From an uncultured Corynebacterium sp. (GTDB lineage Bacteria; Actinomycetota; Actinomycetes; Mycobacteriales; Mycobacteriaceae), in the NCBI RefSeq assembly GCF_946222985.1, contig NZ_CAMIFY010000023.1:1-37735 (forward strand): a DNA stretch of 37,735 bases, given 5' to 3'. A model generated the notes under the pieces. The model did not search any database. It had not been told where the DNA came from and saw only the letters and a program-made list of their open reading frames with translations. Made by a program: the position numbers and the translations under genes. Positions within the stretch are counted from its first letter, which is position 1. Each line of letters starts with the position of its first letter. Positions 30,520-37,735 of this stretch are shown here, piece after piece.

Positions 30520-31404
30520 CTACAGCTCGCCCGGCTCGTCGCCGCGGGCGATGGGCATGCGGATCATGTTGCCCCACTCGACCCACGAACCGTCGTAGTT
30601 GCGCACGTTCTCGCGGCCCAGCAGGTGATGGAGCACGAACCACGTGTGCGCCGAGCGCTCGCCGATGCGGCAGTAGACGATGGTGTCGTCGCCCTCGCGG
30701 ACGTCGGCGTAGATCTCCTCCAGCTCCTCGCGCGAACGGAACCGGGAATTCGGGTGCACGGACCGGTTCCACGGCACGTTGACCGCCGTGGGGATGTGGC
30801 CGCCGCGCAGCACGCCCTCCTGCGGATAATCGACCATGTGCGTGCGGTTGCCGGAGAACTCCTCGGGCGTGCGCACGTCGATGAGGTTGCCCTCGCCGAT
30901 CAGCTGCCGCGTGTCCGCCGCGTAGGCGCGCAGGGTGCGGTCGTCGCGCTCGACGACCGGGTAATCCGACCGCGGGTAGTCCGGCACCTCGAAGCTGGTG
31001 TCGCGCTCCTCCGTCATCCACGCGTCGCGGCCGCCGTTGAGGAGGCGGACGTCGGGATGGCCGAACAGCTCGAACACCCACAGCGTGTACGCCGCCCACC
31101 AGTTGGACTTGTCGCCGTAGACGACGACCGTGTCGTCCCGCGAAATGCCCTTGGAGCGCATCAGTTCGGCGAAGGCCTCCGCGTCGACGTAATCGCGCAC
31201 CGTCGGGTCGTTGAGATCCGTGTGCCAGTCGATGCGCACCGCGCCCGGAATGTGCCCGATGTCGTACAGGAGCATGTCCTCGTCGGACTCGACGACGCGC
31301 AGGCCGGGGGAACCGAGACGCGACGCCAGCCAATCGCTGGACACCAGGCGTTCGGGGTGCTCGTACTGCTGGAACTGCGGGTGCGGATCGTGCGGGGCCG
31401 CCAT
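30520..31404 (-). CDS. sseA: Sulfurtransferase (thiosulfate/3-mercaptopyruvate), two rhodanese domains
   Basis: The 294-residue protein has two tandem rhodanese domains. The N-terminal one (DIGHIPGAVRIDWHTDL, VVVYGDKSN) lacks the catalytic Cys, as is normal. The C-terminal one carries the active-site loop CRIGERS, with Cys as the persulfide carrier. It moves sulfur from thiosulfate or mercaptopyruvate to an acceptor. SseA next to accA3/accBC is conserved from Corynebacterium to M. tuberculosis (Rv3283), for reasons that are not clear. Of two adjacent ATGs, 31404 is preferred because AAGGAG then lies five bases upstream; the one at 31407 would leave only two bases. Confidence 0.92.
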   Translation of the reverse strand: MAAPHDPHPQFQQYEHPERLVSSDWLASRLGSPGLRVVESDEDMLLYDIGHIPGAVRIDWHTDLNDPTVRDYVDAEAFAELMRSKGISRDDTVVVYGDKSNWWAAYTLWVFELFGHPDVRLLNGGRDAWMTEERDTSFEVPDYPRSDYPVVERDDRTLRAYAADTRQLIGEGNLIDVRTPEEFSGNRTHMVDYPQEGVLRGGHIPTAVNVPWNRSVHPNSRFRSREELEEIYADVREGDDTIVYCRIGERSAHTWFVLHHLLGRENVRNYDGSWVEWGNMIRMPIARGDEPGEL

Positions 31405-31602
31405 CATTGCTCCTTCGTGAGGGTGCCGCGCCGGCGCGGTCGGCGCTACGGTACCAACCACCTTACGGCGTGGGCGCGATGGTCCCGTCCACGTGGCGCG
31501 ACATCCCTGCTCGGTCCGGCGAATGATCCTGCGAACGGCGCTGAGAAAGGCGCTTCGGCCCGGCCTCGGCGGACTTCCCGCCCGTGTTGCCGCGACCTCG
31601 GG

Positions 31603-32361
31603 TCATCGGTTCCAGAACGCCGAGACGTCGAGCCCCCACTCGGAGAGAGTGCGGCGGATCAGCGGCAACGACAGTCCGAGCACGCTCGACGGGTCGCCGT
31701 CGATGCCGTCGATGAACCAGCCTCCCAACGCCTCGAGCGTGAACGCGCCCGCGCAGCCGAGGGGCTCGCCCGATTCGGCGTAGGCGACGATGTCCGCGTC
31801 CGACGGAGTCCCGAACCGGACCACCGTGGAAATGGCCTCGGTGGCGGAGCGGGTGCCGCTGACCGGGTCGATCACCGTGATGCTGTGGCCCGTCACCAGT
31901 CGAGCCTCGCGGCCGCGCTGGGTCTTCCACCGCCGCACCGTCTCGTCGACCGTGTGGGGCTTGCCGGACAGCTCGCCGTCCATCAGCAACATGGAGTCGC
32001 AGGCGATGACGACGGTGACGGTGCGGGGATCGGCGACTGCCGCACCTTCATCCGAGCCGGCGCCCCTCCGTGAAGCGGTGACGGCGTCCGACGGGGCAGA
32101 CGGTGCCGTGGCCGCCGATGCCGCGGCCGCCTTCGCCTCGGCCAGCGCCGTGACGATCTCCGCCGGCCCCGCCCCCTCGGCGGTCAGCCCCCGCAGGATC
32201 GGCTCCTCGTCGACGTCCGGAGGGGCCACGACCGGCTCGACGCCCGCCGACCGCAGCACCATCAGCCTCGACGGCGAACTCGACGCCAGCACCATGCGGT
32301 GGGTGAAGCGGCCCTCCGGGCTCGGAGGAAGCGTGGACTCGGTGGCGGGGGACTGGCTCAT
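31603..32361 (-). CDS. maf: Maf-family nucleotide pyrophosphatase
   Basis: This 252-residue Maf/HAM1-fold protein hydrolyses nucleoside triphosphates, probably removing non-canonical or methylated nucleotides; family members also affect septum formation. The N-terminal motif VLASSSPSRLMVLRSAGV is the Maf signature with Ser in place of the usual first Arg of SPRR. The core ACDSMLLMDGELSGKPHTVDE, then TGHSITV and CAGAFTLEALGGWFIDGIDGD follow. An Ala/Ser-rich insertion of about 30 residues (around 80-110, SAATAPSAPSDAVTASRRGA) separates the first helix from the active-site strand and is longer than usual. The ATG at 32361 has a TACCGT box 8 bases upstream and no ribosome binding site, so it may be leaderless. 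Confidence 0.87.
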   Translation of the reverse strand: MSQSPATESTLPPSPEGRFTHRMVLASSSPSRLMVLRSAGVEPVVAPPDVDEEPILRGLTAEGAGPAEIVTALAEAKAAAASAATAPSAPSDAVTASRRGAGSDEGAAVADPRTVTVVIACDSMLLMDGELSGKPHTVDETVRRWKTQRGREARLVTGHSITVIDPVSGTRSATEAISTVVRFGTPSDADIVAYAESGEPLGCAGAFTLEALGGWFIDGIDGDPSSVLGLSLPLIRRTLSEWGLDVSAFWNR

Positions 32362-32369
32362 GTCGTCCC

Positions 32370-32375
32370 ACGGTA
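32370..32375 (-). promoter_or_regulatory. Possible -10 box of a leaderless maf transcript
   Basis: On the reverse strand TACCGT is followed by 8 bases and the ATG. The spacing is slightly long for a leaderless start. Confidence 0.35.
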
Positions 32376-32403
32376 GTGGCCCGCGACCCACCGGAACGGC
32401 GAA

Positions 32404-32437
32404 CGCCGCCGTCTCCCCGGTCGGGGAGACGGCGGCG
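32404..32437 (-). terminator. Terminator-like hairpin after accE
   Basis: CGCCGCCGTCTCCCC (32404-32418) and GGGGAGACGGCGGCG (32423-32437) form a perfect 15-bp stem with loop GGTC, 70 bases after the accE stop. There is no T run. Confidence 0.75.
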
Positions 32438-32507
32438 ACGTCGCAAAGCAACTGCCCGGCCCGCGGGCTCCGGCACCGCGCACGTGACGCGGCGCCGGAT
32501 ACGCGGC

Positions 32508-32779
32508 CTAGAAGAACTGCACGTTCTGGAAGCTGCCCGGGCTGTGGCTCAGCGGCTGCTGGAGACGATCCTCGAGATTGCCCCACTGATTGCGGGGACC
32601 CTTCGGACCGGCGTCCGCGGCGCCGTTGGCCATGCCGGCGAACAGCACGGCCAGCGCCGCGACCTGGGCGTCGGTCGGATTGCCCTTGACGACCTTGAGG
32701 AACGGGGCCTTGGTGGCCTCCGCGTTCTCGCCGGCGTCGGCTGCGGAGTCGGTGGCGGTGGTGTCGTTGGCGTTGTCGG

Positions 32780-32783
<4 letters not shown>
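32508..32783 (-). CDS. accE: Acyl-CoA carboxylase epsilon subunit
   Basis: This 91-residue protein has an acidic Thr/Asp/Ala-rich start, followed by the epsilon-subunit core PFLKVVKGNPTDAQVAALAVLFAGM and a C-terminal RNQWG motif that is typical of actinobacterial AccE/PccE. The epsilon subunit stabilises the alpha-beta complex of acyl-CoA carboxylases. The GTG at 32783 overlaps the accD2 stop (GTGA), so the two are translationally coupled. Its size and place match cg0810 of C. glutamicum and accE5 of M. tuberculosis. Confidence 0.9.
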
Positions 32784-34408
<1,625 letters not shown>

Positions 34409-34415
34409 GGTCACG

Positions 34416-34421
34416 AGTCTA
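34416..34421 (-). promoter_or_regulatory. -10 box of a leaderless accD2 transcript
   Basis: On the reverse strand TAGACT is followed by 7 bases and the ATG. A TTCCGG 18 bases upstream could act as -35. Confidence 0.55.
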
Positions 34422-34491
34422 CGTCCAGGAAAGTTCGGTCCGGAAAATGGGGGCAACCGGCGTTCGCCCGGGGGGAGAATCCGGCCCCGCG

Positions 34492-34510
34492 ACGGGGCCG
34501 CGGGGACCCC
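34492..34510 (-). terminator. Hairpin after accD1
   Basis: CGGCCCCG-CGA-CGGGGCCG is a perfect 8-bp stem between accD1 and the accD2 promoter, with only a weak T stretch after it in the accD1 direction. It may cause partial termination. Confidence 0.5.
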
Positions 34511-34533
34511 GCCGGTGAAACGCCGAGGGTGGC

Positions 34534-36198
34534 CTACAGGGGCATGTTGCCGTGCTTGCGGGCCGGCCAGGCGACCTTCTTGTCGCGCAGCAGACGCAGA
34601 TTCCGCGCGATGCGCACCCGGGTCTCCGACGGCAGGATCACCTCGTCGATCAGGCCACGCTCGGCGGCCAGGTACGGGTTGAGCATGTGGTCCTCGTAGG
34701 CCTGCTCGAACTCCTTGATCAGCTCGGTGGCGTCGCCGTCGCGCTCGAGGGCGGCCTTGATGTCGCGGCGGTGCAGGAAGCCGACGGCGCCGGCGGCGCC
34801 CATCACGGCGATCTGCGCGGTGGGCCACGCCAGGTTGACGTCGGCGCCGAGGCCCTTGGAGCCCATCACGCAGTACGCGCCGCCGTAGGCCTTGCGCATG
34901 GTGACGGTGATCTTCGGGACCGACGCCTCTGCGTAGGCGTAGAGGAGCTTCGCGCCGCGGCGCAGGATGCCCTGGTACTCCTGATCGGCGCCGGGCAGGA
35001 AGCCCGGAACGTCGACGAGCAGCACCAGCGGGATGTTGAAGGCGTCGCAGGTGCGCACGAAGCGCGCGGCCTTCTCGGAGGCGTCGATGTCGAGGCAACC
35101 GGCGAACTGCAGCGGCTGGTTGGCGACGAAGCCGACGACTCGGCCCTCGATGCGACCAAAGGCGATGACGACGTTGTCGGCGCGGCCTTCCTGGATCTCC
35201 ATGTAGTCGCCGTCGTCGGCGATGGAGGAGATGACGTCGCGGACGTCGTAGGGCTGCGACGGGTTGTCCGGGATGATCGAGTCGAGGGCGTGGTCGTCCT
35301 CGGTGACGTCGAAGTCGAAGTCCTCCTCGACGATCTCCGGCAGGGAACGGTTGTTGTCCGGCAGGTGGTCGAGCAGATCGCGGACCCAGTCGAGGGCGTC
35401 CTCGTCGTCGGTGGCGGTGTAGTGGGTGTTGCCCGCCAGCTCCATGTGGGTCGACGCGCCGCCGAGCTCCTCCTGGGTGATCTCCTCGCCGGTGACGGTC
35501 TTGATCACGTCGGGGCCGGTGACGAACATGCGCGAGGAGTTCTCCACCATGACCACGAAGTCGGTCAGGGCGGGGGAGTAGGCGTTGCCGCCGGCGCAGG
35601 CGCCGAAGATCACGGAGATCTGGGGGACGACGCCGGAGGCCTTGACGTTGTAGTGGAAGGTCTGGGCGATGTAGTCGAGGGACACCGCGCCGTCCTGGAT
35701 GCGGGCGCCGGCGCCCTCGTACAGGCCGACGATCGGGCGGCCGGTCTTGATGGCCAGCTGCTGGAGCTTGACCATCTTTTCGCCGTAGACCTCGCCGAGC
35801 GCGCCACCGAAGACGGTGCCGTCCTGGGAGAAGACGCAGACCTCGCGGCCGTCGACGGTGCCCCAGCCGGTGACGACGCCGTCGGTGGCGGGACGCTTGG
35901 CGTCCATGCCGAAGTCGCGGGTGCGGTGGCGGGCCAGGGCGTCGGTCTCGACGAAGGAGTCCTCGTCGAGGAGATGGGCGATGCGGTCGCGGGCGGTCAG
36001 TCGCCCGGCGTCGCGGACCTTCTGGTGCGCGGCGGGGCCGACGGGCATCGAGGCCTCGGCGCGACGGCGGAGCAGGTCCTCGTTCTTCGCCGCGGTGGTC
36101 TGCGGCGGGCGGTCGTCGCCGAACTGGTCCACGGTGGAGCGCTCGTCGGCGTTCGTGGCGGCCTGGTCGGTGGGAAGCAAACGTGAGGAGAAGGTCAT
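34534..36198 (-). CDS. accD1: Acetyl-CoA carboxylase beta subunit (AccD1/DtsR1 type)
   Basis: This 554-residue carboxyltransferase follows C. glutamicum DtsR1 in many places: KRPATDGVVTGWGTVDGREVC, GLYEGAGARIQDGAVSLD, FGACAGGNAYSPALTDF, VDVPGFLPGADQEYQGILRR, MGSKGLGADVNLAWPTAQ and the end ARKHGNMPL. With AccBC and AccE it forms the housekeeping acetyl-CoA carboxylase that supplies malonyl-CoA. It is adjacent to birA, as accD1 is in C. glutamicum. The first 50 residues are variable. The ATG at 36198 lies 8 bases after a -10 box with a matching -35, and no ribosome binding site is present; an upstream in-frame extension to 36267 would run through the promoter. Confidence 0.94.
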   Translation of the reverse strand: MTFSSRLLPTDQAATNADERSTVDQFGDDRPPQTTAAKNEDLLRRRAEASMPVGPAAHQKVRDAGRLTARDRIAHLLDEDSFVETDALARHRTRDFGMDAKRPATDGVVTGWGTVDGREVCVFSQDGTVFGGALGEVYGEKMVKLQQLAIKTGRPIVGLYEGAGARIQDGAVSLDYIAQTFHYNVKASGVVPQISVIFGACAGGNAYSPALTDFVVMVENSSRMFVTGPDVIKTVTGEEITQEELGGASTHMELAGNTHYTATDDEDALDWVRDLLDHLPDNNRSLPEIVEEDFDFDVTEDDHALDSIIPDNPSQPYDVRDVISSIADDGDYMEIQEGRADNVVIAFGRIEGRVVGFVANQPLQFAGCLDIDASEKAARFVRTCDAFNIPLVLLVDVPGFLPGADQEYQGILRRGAKLLYAYAEASVPKITVTMRKAYGGAYCVMGSKGLGADVNLAWPTAQIAVMGAAGAVGFLHRRDIKAALERDGDATELIKEFEQAYEDHMLNPYLAAERGLIDEVILPSETRVRIARNLRLLRDKKVAWPARKHGNMPL

Positions 36199-36206
36199 GT
36201 TTGAGG

Positions 36207-36235
36207 AAGATAGCGTTCGGGAGCAAAAAGGTGAA
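36207..36235 (-). promoter_or_regulatory. Promoter of accD1, leaderless
   Basis: On the reverse strand TTCACC (36230-36235), a 17-base spacer and TATCTT (36207-36212) precede the ATG by 8 bases. Confidence 0.65.
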
Positions 36236-36245
36236 GCCATCGCGC

Positions 36246-36261
36246 TGTGACAAATGTCACC
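36246..36261. promoter_or_regulatory. GlxR-like palindrome upstream of the accD1 promoter
   Basis: TGTGACAAATGTCACC matches TGTGA-N6-TCACA at nine of ten positions and contains the perfect palindrome GTGACA-AA-TGTCAC. It lies about 10 bases upstream of the accD1 -35, in the divergent accD1/birA region. Confidence 0.55.
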
Positions 36262-36364
36262 ACCCAAAACTGCCGCTCATGGGGTAGCGAACAGTGTTTT
36301 CCATACGTACAGGTCACGGGCGAATAACGGTGCGATAACAACGTTGGGCGGCCAATCGAGTTTT

Positions 36365-36401
36365 CCCCGTCGAACGGGGGATCCGCACCCCCGGCTAAAC
36401 T
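36365..36401 (+). promoter_or_regulatory. birA promoter with a nearby palindrome
   Basis: TAAACT (36396-36401) is followed by 7 bases and the ATG, so the message is probably leaderless. A perfect inverted repeat CCCCGT-CGA-ACGGGG (36365-36379) lies 16 bases upstream of the -10 and could be an operator. Confidence 0.5.
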
Positions 36402-36408
36402 TCGGGCC

Positions 36409-37230
36409 ATGAGTCACGACCCCCGGATGCCCTTGGACGCCGCCGCCCTGCGCGCCGCCCTGCCCCGATGGCGCAGGGTGCTGGCCGTGGAGTCGACCGG
36501 GTCCACGAACGCCGACGTCACGCGCATGGCCGCCGAGGGGTCGCCGGACCGGGTGGCCGTCGTGGCCTCCGAGCAAACCGCGGGTCGGGGCCGACTGTCG
36601 CGAACCTGGACCGCGCCGCCCGGGGCGTCGATCGCCGTGTCCGCGCTGTTCCGCCCCGACGTGCCCGCCGAAGACCTGGGCCTGCTGCCCCTCGTCGCGG
36701 GGCTCGCCGTCGTCGACGTGGTGCGCGACATCGTCCCCGACCCCGAGATCGGCCTCAAGTGGCCCAACGACGTCCTGCTGGGCGGGCGCAAACTCTGCGG
36801 CATCCTCGCGGAGGCCGCGTCGATCGACCCGCCGGCGCTGGTCGTGGGCATGGGGGTCAACGTCGATCTGCGCGACGACGAGCTGCCCGTGCCCCACGCC
36901 ACGTCGTTGACGCTGGCCGGCGCGCGTGACCTCGACCGCACGGCCCTCGCGGCCGGCGTCCTCGACGCGCTCGACCGCCGCGAACGCCAGTGGCGCACCG
37001 ACCGCGCCGCGATGATGGCCGACTACCGCGCCACGTGCCTGACCCTGGGCACCCGCGTGCGCGTGGAGTTGCCCGGCAGCGGCGAGATCGTCGGAGAGGC
37101 CGTCGACGTGCTCGACGACGGCGAACTCGTCGTCCGCGACGCCGACGGCGTCGACCGCAGGGTCACCGCCGGCGACGTCCGGCATCTGCGCGCCGTCGAC
37201 GGCGGCTACGCGGGACGGGCGGGGAGGTAG
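36409..37230 (+). CDS. birA: Biotin-protein ligase (class I, no DNA-binding domain)
   Basis: The 273-residue enzyme makes biotinyl-5'-AMP and transfers biotin to the AMKM lysine of AccBC. Motifs are ESTGSTNADVTRM, SEQTAGRGRLSRTW (the GRGRxxR biotinyl-AMP loop), LKWPNDVLLGGRKLCGILAEA, and VVGMGVNVDL, with the small C-terminal beta domain at about 215-265. There is no N-terminal winged helix, so it cannot act as the bio repressor that E. coli BirA is. It is divergent from accD1, as in Corynebacterium and (Rv3279c) M. tuberculosis. The start ATG 36409 follows a -10 box by 7 bases. Confidence 0.94.
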   Translation: MSHDPRMPLDAAALRAALPRWRRVLAVESTGSTNADVTRMAAEGSPDRVAVVASEQTAGRGRLSRTWTAPPGASIAVSALFRPDVPAEDLGLLPLVAGLAVVDVVRDIVPDPEIGLKWPNDVLLGGRKLCGILAEAASIDPPALVVGMGVNVDLRDDELPVPHATSLTLAGARDLDRTALAAGVLDALDRRERQWRTDRAAMMADYRATCLTLGTRVRVELPGSGEIVGEAVDVLDDGELVVRDADGVDRRVTAGDVRHLRAVDGGYAGRAGR

Positions 37231-37232
37231 GC

Positions 37233-37694
37233 ATGGCGTTTCCCTGGGACGAGATGGACGACGACGAAGACGTGTTGCTCGACACCAACCCGGTGTTCGG
37301 CCGACTGACCTGGCCCCTGTTGGAGCTGGTGGCCATCACCGGCGTGATCTGGCTGCTCGTCGGCCTGATCGACTCGCCGCGCATCGCGCCGGGCGACTTG
37401 GCGGGACTGCGCGACTTCCTCGTGCTCCTGTGGCCGGCGCTGGTGGCGTGGCGCGTCGTCAAGCCCGTCGTCGAGTGGATCGGGGAAAGGTTCGTGCTCA
37501 CCGATCGCCGCATCATCCTGCGACGCGGATTGCTGCGGCCGCGGGTGGTGACGGTCGATCTGCGGTCCGTGCGCGGCGTCGACCGGCGCGGAAGCGTCCT
37601 GCAACTGCGCGTCAGCCCCTTCGGCCCGCCGATGGCCATCCGCGACGTCCCCGCCACCCGCAAGGTGGCGAAGATGGTCAACCGGATGACGTAA
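37233..37694 (+). CDS. Bacterial PH-domain membrane protein
   Basis: The 153-residue protein begins with an acidic patch (WDEMDDDEDV) and has two transmembrane segments (about residues 27-46 and 60-77). A bacterial PH-like domain (DUF304 type) follows: FVLTDRRIILRRGLLRPRVVTVDLRSVRGVDRRGSVLQL. The TDRRIIxRxG sequence is the family signature. Its function is unknown. The ATG at 37233 lies 2 bases after the birA stop, with GGGGAGG upstream, so it is co-transcribed with birA, as in C. glutamicum (cg0815) and M. tuberculosis (Rv3278c). A short hairpin (CGCCGGG..CCCGGCG, 37696-37711) follows the stop. Confidence 0.87.
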   Translation: MAFPWDEMDDDEDVLLDTNPVFGRLTWPLLELVAITGVIWLLVGLIDSPRIAPGDLAGLRDFLVLLWPALVAWRVVKPVVEWIGERFVLTDRRIILRRGLLRPRVVTVDLRSVRGVDRRGSVLQLRVSPFGPPMAIRDVPATRKVAKMVNRMT

Positions 37695-37735
37695 GCGCCG
37701 GGAGCCCGGCGTTCCGCCCCCGCGCCCCCGTGCCC

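Overview
The window is chromosomal DNA from a GC-rich member of the Mycobacteriales, most probably a high-GC Corynebacterium. Two syntenic blocks support this. The first is gltA-fkpA-accD3 ... echA6-ctpE-mctB-mctC. It combines the C. glutamicum gltA/fkpA/mctBC neighbourhood with the M. tuberculosis accD3-echA6-ctpE neighbourhood. The second is accBC-sseA-maf-accE-accD2-accD1 / birA-PH-domain protein, the acyl-CoA carboxylase locus conserved from Corynebacterium (accBC, dtsR2, dtsR1) to Mycobacterium (accA3-sseA-maf-accE5-accD5-birA). I see no CRISPR array, insertion sequence, integrase or phage gene.

Layout. 1-2285: the end of gltA, then fkpA (+), and a fused beta/alpha carboxyltransferase accD3 (-). 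2444-5915: a tightly overlapping uridine/ribonucleoside utilisation operon (uriH-uriT-rbsK, +) with no local regulator. 6056-9354: a reverse-strand cluster of an XRE regulator, a small membrane protein and a NatAB-like ABC exporter. 9522-18032: forward genes for a membrane-anchored glutamate-synthase-like flavoprotein, an aldo/keto reductase, EchA6, the P-type ATPase CtpE, and the monocarboxylate uptake pair MctB-MctC. 18320-19507: a lone gcvT.

19562-25971 is the accessory-looking part. It holds a lipoprotein; a surface protein with three neocarzinostatin-like repeats behind a good DtxR (iron) box; two related small proteins of unknown function (22436-22771 and 24803-25141); and, between those two, a GAP/LysE-type membrane protein with a TetR regulator and tRNA-Arg(CCU). 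cobF ends this part. 25968-28013 is glpK with an unknown small gene upstream. 28235-37694 is the carboxylase locus.

How the genes relate. AccBC (biotinylated alpha subunit), AccD1 (beta) and AccE (epsilon) form acetyl-CoA carboxylase, and AccD2 serves a related acyl-CoA carboxylase. BirA biotinylates AccBC. AccD3 and EchA6 are further lipid-metabolism proteins. UriT-UriH-RbsK import uridine, split it and phosphorylate the ribose. MctBC imports acetate, propionate or pyruvate. A striking feature of the window is how many genes lack a Shine-Dalgarno sequence and have a -10 hexamer 6-8 nt before the start codon (accD3, xre, gltS-like, akr, echA6, maf, accD2, accD1, birA), so many transcripts here are probably leaderless.

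The best candidates for something undescribed are the iron-box-controlled triple-repeat surface protein with its partner lipoprotein, the small paralogous family around the GAP-TetR pair, and the palindromes at the GAP-TetR and aldo/keto reductase promoters.
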